A stretch of DNA of 64,000 nt from Albula goreensis. Its lineage: Eukaryota > Chordata > Actinopteri > Albuliformes > Albulidae. The notes under the pieces were generated by a model. The model saw only the letters and a list, made by a program, of their open reading frames with translations, searched no databases and was not told where the DNA came from. The translations under genes were made by a program, and so were the position numbers. Of this stretch, positions 1 to 43,300 are shown piece by piece. The DNA lies in the NCBI GenBank assembly GCA_022829145.1, contig CM040755.1, forward strand, positions 11,231,563 through 11,295,562. The letters run 5' to 3'. How positions within the stretch are numbered: the first letter of the stretch is position 1; each line of letters starts with the position of its first letter.

Positions 1-1393
1 AATGGAAAATGATGCAGGGAGAGAATCCACAAATAAAAGAGGACGTATTGGCTGATTATTGTGTCAAGGTGCTTTGCCCACTACTTAACAAGTGGAAGTG
101 TAATGGCAGCCATATGAGTAATGAAGGCCCACGTGTCATGTGTAGCACAGTGTGCAGCAGCCCACGCTGACTGTGTCCTGTGCCAGCTGCAGTTGTACCC
201 AGGAGTCACACAGTGGCACACAGTCCATCATTTTGTCATCACTTCCCTGCAGATCCAACAGATAGACATACTGTCCTCTGCTGCTGTAGCTGCAGCAGCT
301 CAGCAAATCATGCAGTGCAAAAGGAAGATAACGTGTATCAGATGACCTGCATAATAGTGTGAACCCCCATGATCTTATGGAGGGCATGCAAGCTACTGCT
401 TTACTCCTGAACTGGTGGAGAGTAGTGATGACAGCCTGGGGTGTCATGAATCCAAAACAAATGAACAGAGCTGTCAATAATTTCAACCAATCTTTGTGTT
501 TTTCTGTGGAGTGAAATTGATTTTGGTTGGTACAGCCAAATCAATGACAAACAGTTTAGGGTAGCTCTACTTATTATGGGGTTCATGAAACCTTACTCTC
601 ACAACCAGTGGAGAGTGTTGAAGTTAGGGGACAGGCCTACAGATACAGCTGGGCAGTCTAAACGGAGCTGAAAACAATTTGAAAAAATAAAATTCTGCTG
701 TTTTTTTTTAACCTTCTATACTTTGCAACTAAAATTAATACGATGAACATTTATGAAAAAGGGCTGATGATCACTGCCACTAGAGGGGGCTGTTGGATTT
801 TTAATCTGGCCTCATCTTCAAATAAGAATGTACAGTTGTGCAACAATCAAATTATTTTCAAAACTTTTCACCAGCATTGTATTTTTAGTGGGTATATTCA
901 ATTGCCGCATCAGCACTGGTTTTGTAGAAAATGTTATACTTTAGGGAGGTACTCTAACATGGAGTAGAGCAGAGGCAGGGTGTGTCGGTACATATTCTGG
1001 GTCCATGGCTTCTGCCAAACCATCTAATTTAGTGGTGTGAGGGTTTGGGAACTTGGAATCAGAGGGTTTCCAATGTAAGCCTCAGATGCAAAGCTACTGT
1101 TGTACCTTTGACTAAGGTAATGCTACTGAATCTCAGATGAAACTCTGCCATCTTAAATAGTCAATACGAAAACCTTAGCTGTTTATCATTGGCCTACATA
1201 ACATTTCAGTGTCTTACTTTCACATAGACACAAATGTTGCACATTGAAGAAAGAAGAGGGGAAAACAGCAACACCTAAATTTGCAGATGAGAATCAGCAC
1301 TGGTTCAGTTTGAACATGATGTAACTAATGTTTGTACAGTGATCACAAGTTAATGAAAATGTGTTCATATTTGTTTATTTATTCATTTATCTA

Positions 1394-1437
1394 CTAATTT
1401 ATTTGTGCATTCCCAGGAGAATGCACAAATAAATTAG
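1394..1437. repeat. perfect inverted repeat (19-bp arms, 6-nt loop)
   Basis: The left arm 1394-1412 (CTAATTTATTTGTGCATTC) is the exact reverse complement of the right arm 1419-1437, separated by CCAGGA. A third, imperfect copy of the right arm follows at about 1440-1455. This could be a cruciform-forming sequence or the joined ends of a decayed DNA transposon. No function is assigned. Confidence 0.85.
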
Positions 1438-1719
1438 GGGAATACACAAATAAATGTGACTCTTTAGAGGTAACCTACCCCTGCTTTTCCCCAAAATGGG
1501 AGCTGCAACATCAATCGCATATTGCTTAGATGGCTGGAGGACCACAACATACAATGCAGCAGTCATGCCAATTAGCCAACAGGTCAGCTCATGAATACTG
1601 CAAGAGCGTGGCTTAGTAGAAGAACCCATGATAGAGAGATGGGACTGAGTATTTTAACTGGTTGAACCCCCATTTTCCCCAGCAAGGCTAGTTCAGTGTG
1701 GGCCTCTGGCTATGCCCAG

Positions 1720-1790
1720 CAGTAAGGTTTTTTTCTGGACTTGAACTCTCAGCTCCAAGTTGCACAGCTGCACCGTAAATATGTGCTTTT
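1720..1790 (-). repeat. possible tRNA-derived SINE relic
   Basis: Read on the minus strand, the segment contains GAGTTCAAGTCC, which resembles a pol III B box (GGTTCRANNCC), preceded by a GC-rich tRNA-like stretch (GGTGCAGCTGTGCAAC). This is a weak single-motif call. No A box, poly-A tail or target duplication was confirmed. Confidence 0.25.
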
Positions 1791-2869
1791 ATGCTGTGAG
1801 TCACTCAAACAACCATGAATTTGGATAAATGGCTGTGCTCCAAAACCTTTGAGTTGTATTTGGTTTGAAAAATCTTTGATGATGTAACGCTCTCTGTGAA
1901 GGGCATTGTGATGGTGGGCAGGGTCTCCCCTCATATGGTGTAAGCTGGAGGTTATGTCACCTGTGCACTCACGGTGCTGCAGCCTTACCTGGAAAACAAA
2001 CAGCCTTTTGTCTGATTGGTCAAGCAGTCAGTGTGACCTGTGGCTGATCCCTGAAGCCTGTTGGCTTCCTCTCTATTTTACACGTGGGTCAAAGGCAACT
2101 GATTACGCAAAAAGATAGATTAACACAATGTTTAAACATATTTCCATCAAATTACACCCTACATTCTGCACAGTAATAGAGGAGGCGACATTCACTAATT
2201 GAAAATAACAGTACCTGGGAACAGGCCTTTTGTGGCCCCTAATTGTATACTTCAAAGTATTATTAGCTAATGACATAGCCTTGGCTTAAGGCTGTGAATA
2301 CAGGGTGACATTTTTGATCACAGCATTGCAGAGTACTTCTCAGTTGGGAGAAAACCAAGTACCATGGTAAATTGTGTACTGGTTTTCACGGAGTCAAAGG
2401 ATTTCAGTACTGATTGTTATGGCGGCATAGGACCATAGCTGGGTGGTGAATTCACAGGAAGCACAGGTACAGAGCTAGTTTTGTTGAAACAATGCTGGCC
2501 TTGACTAAATTCAGACCCAAACAGGGCAGTGGCTTCCAAAGGAACATGTCTTCCAAGCACATCCTTCTGTCACTCAATGCAGCTGTATCTCAAAGTGAAT
2601 GAGGCAATAGCAAGGGAACAAATGTGACTGATTTTCCTAAAATGTAATTAAATAACAAGATAAAAAGGCCTGCACTCAGGAATCCCAGAGTCTGCACAGT
2701 TCAGCGCAAATGTGAACAGAAAAGCGAAAGCTAAATTTGACCATTGCCAGCTGCAGCAGGAGCACCGAGTCCATAGACACCAGGCTTTCCTTAGCTTTGT
2801 TTTTGTATTTAAAGCATTTCCAACCAGACTTGTCTTCCAACCAGCTGCTCATTCCCTTCATTCTCCCTA

Positions 2870-2902
<33 letters not shown>

Positions 2903-2997
2903 GACAATAGCCATTTCCATCTGACTTCCACTCTCCAGGCTTTAAAGCCTTTTTCTCTATTTTTTTTTTTTTTTGGCTGGGGTGTGTGTGTGGGGGG
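2870..2997. repeat. simple-sequence cluster: (CT)n, poly-T, (GT)n/poly-G
   Basis: An almost pure CT run at 2870-2902 is followed by a T run at about 2960-2974 and a short GT then G run at about 2983-2997. The cluster lies about 450-570 bp upstream of the trpm1 start codon. It is a microsatellite with no coding content. Confidence 0.9.
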
Positions 2998-3399
2998 GTC
3001 AGCACTATGGTAATATCAAAGTAGATTTACCTTCAATCACCATTTATTAAATCTCCATCCATTAAAAACCACAACTCTCTAGGGCCAAGTGCATTAAGCC
3101 TGATTATAGAGGACTGGTGAAAGTAAAGGGGGTCTATGTGTCAGACATGCCATACAGTGGGAATCTGTGCACAGTTGCTATCTAGTCAGTGGCAAGCTTG
3201 GTGTGGGGATCAGGAGGAGGTGGGGGAAGCGCTCCTGAGTTCTCCACACAGTTCCTGGAAGGCGGGATACCCCTGTTTTTCTTCAGAACCCAGTTTTTGT
3301 TTTTAGTTTTGGTCCTCATGAAGTTTTAGTTGCAATTTTTTTTTTGGATCGTCCTTTGCTGGACCCTGGCTTCAACACGGAGGAGCCTCGGCCGTGCAG

Positions 3400-3420
3400 A
3401 TGAGGCGTGTGGCTCGGTGA
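3400..3420 (+). promoter_or_regulatory. short upstream ORF in the trpm1 leader
   Basis: ATG at 3400-3402 opens a six-codon frame ending in TGA at 3418-3420, 19 nt before the main trpm1 ATG and in another frame. If the leader includes this segment, the uORF could dampen initiation or favour reinitiation at 3440. The transcription start is unknown, so its presence in mRNA is inferred. Confidence 0.4.
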
Positions 3421-3439
3421 CGCCTTTCTGGGGTCCCCG

Positions 3440-35895
<32,456 letters not shown>

Positions 35896-36570
35896 TAATG
35901 AACATGCTGCCATTCTGCAGTCCAGATGTCAGATAAGAAATATGTTCATGTTTAACAAGAAACACAGAATGAGGTGATCCCAGCCTCATTTTTAATAGGT
36001 CCATTTTTTTGGTCACACTCTGTTGAAAGGCTTTTTCATACTGTGACAAAAACCTGTTATATAAGTTTGACTTATGTTTTAAAATGGTTAGTAAACAGAA
36101 AGCCAGCAGGTAATTCCAAGGTGAGAAATGTATTATCTAAGCATGTGAAATTATTTATAAAAGGAAAAGTATATTCTGATTTGCAGTTATACATTACATC
36201 AATTTTAACATTTATATTCAGTTAATACAGTACATTTACATCCACACCACAACAATACATTATGAACAGAAACTGGAATTGTACTCAATATTTCATGTTT
36301 GCTATCGATTCTAAAAATGAGCCATACTGAGTTGTTAAATAAGAGTATGTTTATAAAATTCTTCCTGGAAGGGTTAATGGGCCACATTAGGTTTCTCCAC
36401 TTACTACTAAATGTAACTGTTTGTTTAAACATTGTGCATTACCTCATGTCCTGCCTAGTACTCTGTCTTCAGGAGAGAAAGGTGGAACCAATTAAAAAGG
36501 GAAAATTTATTGAGTGGCAATCAGATTTCCTTATTTTTCAGGTTAGAATAAAGGGGTAATAACCAGTGAC
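35896..36570 (+). other. trpm1: probable trpm1 3' UTR
   Basis: The sequence after the TAG stop is AT-rich and has no further coding homology. Polyadenylation-signal candidates are ATTAAA at 36491-36496 and AATAAA at 36547-36552. The latter would give a 3' UTR of about 0.67 kb. The true end is not determinable here. Confidence 0.5.
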
Positions 36571-39500
36571 CATGGATAACAAAACTGGTGAAAATTGGTG
36601 TTGGCATGGGAAAACAAATGACAAAAAACAAAGGTTGTATATGCAAACTTTACTTCAGATGTATATTGTAGAAAAAATTCACAATTAACAAAACCAACAG
36701 GTCTTTTTTTATATCCATCTTTACACAAAGTAATCAGTGATCAGGCTTTACGGGGTAGCAGATGTGACATGCCATCAGACTGGCTAGCGTTCACAGGGAC
36801 ACAGTCAAAAGCTCCGGTTTTATGGTGGACTGAGACTAAAGGAAGCTGTATCTAACAACATTATTTGAAACTTTCTTCACTTCAACAGAATGCTTTCATT
36901 GTTACATCATCAGACTACTGTGTTACAGATGTGTGCATACAATATGTACATGCATATACAGTATATGCAAATTTGTGGTCCCTTAGGTATAACTGCATTT
37001 GAGGATTTCAAGTGTCCATGCAATCTAGCAATGGCAATGCAAGAAGCACAATCACTTTCTTGAAACTCATCGTTATGTCCATGAAATGTAACTCAAGCTG
37101 ATCATTTGGTGACTGACAACGAAGGTTCCTGGATAAAAGGAACCCCCATTCCCACTTTTCGGTTGCTCCCTGAACTTTCAATTGTGGAGGTATGAGAATG
37201 GTAACATTTGTTCACAGTTCTTCCTCAAAATTAAGGGTTCAGGGTCACTGTAGCTATTCACCACTGGCTCGTAAAAGTTCTGGTTGGTTTCAGACCACAC
37301 CCACAGTCCTGGTACCAAAGACATTATGCATCTAGTCCTAATGGAAGTGGTCCGTTACATATCCATATGGTAGAGCCAGATGCTTTTCCTGTCTCTGAAC
37401 GGGACAGTCCACACACTTCAGTGCAGTAGGATGCGCTCAGTGAGACATTCCCGCATTGAGCAGTAAAGTACAAATCAGCCACATCTTACTAACAGAGGAA
37501 TACAGAAGTTGGGAGAGTTGTGATGAACTCATAAATAAAATACCCATTTATTTACCTTGAGTGAAGATCTGCGGTGCACTGTGACTTGAATACTGAACCA
37601 AATTTAAACAAATTAATAATAATAAAAAAAAAAAACCTAAAAGATGCTTCACAATTTTGGGGTCATCATTCTAAACAGTGTATTCTACACTAACAAAAAT
37701 ACCAGTGATGGGTGATTGGGATGACATGGCACCACAAATAGGTGAAGCTACCACCAGCGTTGACCAGGTTGAACCAATCATTGTGTTCTGCACTGGACAG
37801 AAATTCCTTTTAATTGGCTAAGAACAGTGACTGACAGCTCACTGTAGTCTCACCCACTGCGCTGCTCATGAAACCACATTCTTTCATCACAAACAAACAA
37901 AAAAAAACACACTGCAATTCATTGGTTTGGGCTTAAGTAAGCAATTTCTACATTTTCTAACAATGTGCAATGAAGCCTCACTGCAGATGTTTGTTATGTC
38001 AATCCTTAACATTGAACTGGAGTTATTACATCAATCTGTAGGGTGAACTGCAGTGTTTGTGTCTGACATTAATCTTAAAGTGCACTTCACCCAATCATGG
38101 ATCAGGATTTTGACCAGTGAGTCACACCATTGCCTATTTAAGGCACATCCTAACTTAGAGTATTCAGTCATGGAATGAAATGTGTTGAACCCAGAAAACG
38201 GCAGAAGTGTGACTTTTAATATCACTTGTGTTTAAAAAAAAAAAAAAAAAAAAAAATTAAAAACAACAAAAAAAATCACACCTTTACATTAAGAGCCAAA
38301 ATACACAAGGTAAAGTGCAGCTAAAGAAACAGTTAATACTGAAGAACTGAAGATTTGTAAACAATACACAAAATGTTTTACATTACAAATTATTTTTCTA
38401 AAAGAAAGAAAAAAATGGACATGCTGCACTCTGCCAACAAAACACCAAAAACATGATGGTAATAGTAATAATATAAATTTGAAATAAAATCCTGGATTAG
38501 CTGACAAGTGATGGGTTACATTTAAGTAAATTAGTTTACAGGGAGTTTACACAGGCATGCATAAAGTGGTTTTCCTATGGTTTCACAAGTTCTTGGAAAG
38601 GACAGTGCACAAGTCCAATGTTTTCATAGAATACATACAAAAATATAATACATGAATTAATCATAAGAAATCTGCATTAACCACATCACAGCAGAGCTCA
38701 AGCCCACTGCTGCTTCAATAAGCACTTGTATGGCAATGTGCTCCCACTTCTGTCACGTCTCAAAAACCAACAGTGCCCCCCTGTGGCCATTCTCTCAATC
38801 TGCGGAATGTCGATGTTCTCCATTGGACAGAGGTCGCAAAGTGTGACAATGTCTGTTTTTTTTTTTTTTTTTTACGCAAAACGACACAACTGCAAAAAGA
38901 CACTTAAAAGTAAAGAAGATATCCCCACCAGGTTTTATCATTTTCTGACCTGTTAAAAAGAACAGTTGGAAGACCTGACAGGAGCAGAACGTCCTTGAAC
39001 CACAGTGTCTTATTGCACAGACTAGCTGACTGAAATAGTTCTGCAGAGTTTCATTGCAATAACAGTCAGGTAGGTGAAAAGTACAGCTAAAGGGAACTTA
39101 ATATAAAAAGCAATTCCTTCAAGAATCCTACAAGTGAAACCCATTCCAAGGAGCCTTTCACTCAAAGTGCAAGCAATGCTACCTACTTCCTCTAGGCCTA
39201 CACCAAACTACACTGAGACAACACTCAATAAACTGTTTCCTGCACTCTAAAATCTTCTAAACCACAAACACCTTCCTTGACTTTCTTACTGATACACTAC
39301 TTATGAAACTACTGTATTCAAAGCTAGCAAGTATGGTCCAGGCATTTAAATTGTTTTAAAAAGCCATTTACATTTTAATGCTTTGCCTACCCTTCATTTT
39401 ATTTCCCATTTACAGTACTATCACAAATTATGGTTCTGAAACAGGCCATCTTTTAAAAAAAGGCTGAAGCAGGACAGTTAAATGATATACCTACACCACT

Positions 39501-40285
39501 GACCAAGATAAAAAGATGTTTTGTTTAGCTTTGGTTGAAAATAAAATGTTTAGTGAAAAACACAAACACACACATGTGTACGCACAGTAACACGTACATG
39601 TGCTTCTCTTTCATACTGATAAGTTCTGTTACTATACATCCATTTTCATCTTCAAACAACATCAGCCTAATTAGAGGCCATTTTAATTTGGGATTCTGCT
39701 AAACTGAGACATGTGTTATCTTTCACATAGAACAAAAAAGCCTGCTACAAGAGCAATCAGAACAGCTTGCATAAAACGCAGACAACGCGAAAACAAAGAA
39801 CCCAACCACATTTTTTTTTTGTTTTTCTCGCTAAAAGCATCAGGCAGTTAAGAAGCTCACGATGAACGCGCAAAAGTTAAAGCCCAGTACAAACACACAA
39901 ATACTGGTGTGCAGGCAAAGACGAACAACAGAAAACATCCCTCTTTCAGCAGGCTGGAGGTGTGGGTGCTGGGGGTGGGGAGGTTCTGTGTTTTCCTTCA
40001 CAGAGGTTTGTGCCACCAGGAGACCACCCGCAACACTTAATCAGCAGGTCATGTACATTTCTTCATCGCACCATATTGTCCATTGATACATACAAATTTT
40101 CATTTTCTTTTTTTAATTTTTTGAGACGGGACAGCAAGACTTCCTCTGGCGTGGTCAACACTGATACGCGGCTCTCAGCAGCAGCCTGGCCAGGCTCCAT
40201 CGCTAAGGTCGGAGAGGCACGGCGCTCTCCCCAGGAAGCAGAGAAAAAGAGGTTTGTGAGAAGTCCGCACTAGACCGGCAGTCCG
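36571..40285 (-). other. probable rab8b 3' UTR and intergenic gap
   Basis: 3.7 kb with no coding homology, lying between the stop codons of two convergent genes. Minus-strand AATAAA signals occur at 39403-39398, 37552-37547 and 36511-36506. Mammalian RAB8B has a long 3' UTR, so much of this may be transcribed with rab8b. It contains a poly-A run (38234-38256) and a poly-T run (about 38857-38873). Confidence 0.4.
38234..38256. repeat. poly-A tract
   Basis: About 23 A followed by further A-rich sequence. It could be a retroposon tail or a simple homopolymer; no retroposed sequence was recognised beside it. Confidence 0.85.
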
Positions 40286-40378
40286 TTAGAGCAGCGTACA
40301 TCGGAAGAAGCTGCTCTTCTTGGATCGGTTCTCTGTTATCTTTACTGGTCCACCTCCGCCTGACGGATTGTTGTCATT
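40286..40378 (-). CDS. rab8b: rab8b coding exon 8 (last)
   Basis: 93 nt including stop TAA (40288-40286); acceptor CTGCCAG. It encodes [20 protein letters not shown] and [10 protein letters not shown]: the hypervariable tail with a basic patch and a CaaL prenylation box. This tail decides Rab8B over Rab8A. Confidence 0.97.
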   Translation of the reverse strand, partial: NDNNPSGGGGPVKITENRSKKSSFFRCTLL

Positions 40379-43300
40379 CTGGCAGAGAGAAAATGGGGTG
40401 ATGTAGTTTTGGAAGATAAGTCTTGGGTTAGACAGGTACGCTGAACAAAATCTCAACTCATCACAACAGGAAAAAACTATAATTATAAGTCCTTTAGCCA
40501 TTCTTACCAAATTACATATATTTTATCATAATTTGTATAATTTGTCTTACAGTTGCTCTGACATTTCATTTAAACCCTGGATCCATTCTCTGAAAAAAAC
40601 AGTACAAATAACTGGCTCTGCAAGAAACTGTTTCTATCACTAGAAGCCCAGGATGCAATTATATTGGGAAAGTACAGTGAAAAACTGCATGCACTGGGAC
40701 AAAATGATGTATTCATCAGTAAGCAGAACAATTTAGTTGAGGTAAAAACCATGCACAATACCCATCTCTATTAAAATTCAATTTTAAGTTTTGATATATC
40801 CTACAAAATTATTCCCATGTGTATGTTCTATCATAAAACCTCCCAGGGTTCACTAAGTTCAGTAAAGGAAGAGGCCATAGCTATAGCCGATCTTAGGGAA
40901 CTGTAAATTTTGCATTCCCTTCCCTGCCCGGATTCAGTTTCTTAATTAGCACGATTCGCTTACAGCGTGCACTCACCATTTTTCTGTTGAGTCTCGTCAT
41001 GATGTCTCTTGCGAGTGTGAAAAAGGCCTGGTAAGGATTCAACAAAGGATATACAACAAAGGATATTATAATTAATATTTTCCAGAGCGTCGGATCTGCA
41101 CCACAGTGCATCAAAGCCTGTGAGATTAGCTGGCTACCTTGCTCTTATACAACACCCATCACATAGTACCCAGCTACGTCAAAACACCTCAATTTGAATT
41201 TCAATTCTACCATGAGACAGAAGAGGCGAGCAGGAATAAAAATAAAGATCACAATGCAACTCATATATAATAAATGAAAACAAATACATTTTGAATGTCA
41301 CTGCCATATACACACCACTGTCTGCAATCTAACATTCCAAATTTAACATTCCAAAGTAAGTACAACCTTAAACTGGTGATTCATGGAAGGTGAGGCAGCT
41401 TCACTGTTCTTCCTTACCTCTTCCACATTTATGCTGGATTTCGCACTGGTTTCCAAGAACTTGATCCCATAATCTATTGCTAACTGTGTTTAAAAAAAAA
41501 AGATACTTTCATTAGCAATATTAATGTCAGGATTAGTAATGTGAACAATAATCATTTTCAGACCATGATAAGTCGTCATGAAACAGTAGGAGCTGGTAAA
41601 TGATGAGCCTAGTTGGGCTAAATGGCCTGTTTCCATAATTATGAATTCACATGTTCTCATGAATAGAGGGTATGCTGTATGATCTATATTTTGGAGTTTA
41701 AAAGATAAACATTACAGTGAGGTCCTGACTCTGAACCGAACACATGCTGACTCTGTGTTGCTCCAGCAGCAAGCATAATATTTGACTGGTGTTACCTTTA
41801 CAGTGTGGAAAAAAGCAAAGGCTAGTTTAATTTCCTCCCACAGTCTGTGGGGGGAGTTTGCCTATGTTGAGAGTGATTACATTGTGCAGGTGGATCTTGG
41901 TCTGTCATGGGCAGGCCAACCTACCTTCTCTCCTCTCTCTTTGTACACTTGTCTCTTGTCGTTCATGTCACATTTGTTTCCCAGAATCATTCTCTCCACA
42001 TCTGAAGATGCATGCTGGGAATAACATCAAATAATTACAAGGTTTGAAAACACTGCATTCATCTGACAGAAGAAAATGGCTGCCACCAGGACGTTTCTTT
42101 CAATTTATTTGTATGTTTGAATATTCTGTCTCCCAAAATTGAGGACATAAATAATCAAACCCCACTTTTTAAGCCAACATGGAAGCCCTGTATTACAAAC
42201 TGCAAAGAGCTCTGCACTAACCTACACTTTCTGGCAGGAAAATTAAAAAAATATGATTTAAAAAATGAACTTGAAAAAAAATGAAGGAGCATTCTCAGGC
42301 AATACCCCATAAAAATTGATGGCCTTTAATCTTTCAAAACATGCTGGTATAAAATGTCTTCTAATATTTAAATAGTGCTTAATAAATACAATTTGTATTT
42401 ATTTCACATAACAGCTTAGGGTGGCAGCAAAGAGAATCATTTGTCTTTATCTGAAAGCCCAGTTTTGCTTTTTCTTTAAGTTTCTTAATTGAATTCCACT
42501 GCCAAAAAAATCAGTGGCCTCATTTAATGCAAACAAATAGAAACAACCATGAAAAATGTCCTTTTACCCTTCTGACAAAGACTGCTACATGGCTTGCATC
42601 ACAGTGCAAACGCAGTTCCCTTGGAGTGAGTCATTTTTCTTCCCATTTTTAATACAAAGGATAAGAACAATGGATAATAATTTATCATGTTACACAGACT
42701 CATACACATACAAACACACATGTGTGTATGTCATGCACATGTATATTTCAGCTGGTCTCATAACAGACTAAACCTGTACCCTACTCCTGTGGCTTTAGTA
42801 ATTGAAAGAACCAGCTTGTTCTATCAGAGGAAGAAGGTGAAACAGAATGGAAAGTCGAGTGTGCCAGGTAAGGACACAGCATGCAGTCTGACAGCCACTC
42901 CACGCCTCACCTCCTCAATGTTCCGGATCCAGTTCTTGATGTTTTCGAAGGACTTCTCATTGGTGATGTCATACACTAACATTATGCCCTAGGAAACAGA
43001 AGAAAGGGTCAGCAATTGGACAAAAGGAACGGTATGCTTGTATGCTTATGACTTATGCTCAACCTAGCCTTGTGCACAGGGATTAGAGCTCCCTGATCTG
43101 AGCCGAGCAACAGCAGTGCAGTTCAGAGCAGTAAACCTGGCCACTTCTGGGATGCAACTAACATTTTCTGACCAATCACATCAGCTCAGTGAAAGTAGGT
43201 GTGAAGAAAAGGAAGGGATTCAAATTAGTTCTCATACATGACCAGTGAGTCAGAGTATAGTATTGGATTGAATAGTAAGAGGAAGCATGAATCAAAACAC

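Larger units (their letters stand above)
1..3439. other. upstream region and probable trpm1 promoter/5' leader
   Basis: No conserved coding segment is recognisable on either strand. Open frames are short and low-complexity. The stretch holds a perfect 19-bp inverted repeat (1394-1437), a possible tRNA-derived SINE relic on the minus strand (about 1720-1790), a CT/T/GT simple-sequence cluster (2870-2997) and, from roughly 3180, more GC-rich DNA that leads into the first coding exon of trpm1. The trpm1 5' UTR probably lies in the last few hundred bases. I see no convincing TATA box, and the transcription start cannot be fixed from sequence. Confidence 0.5.
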
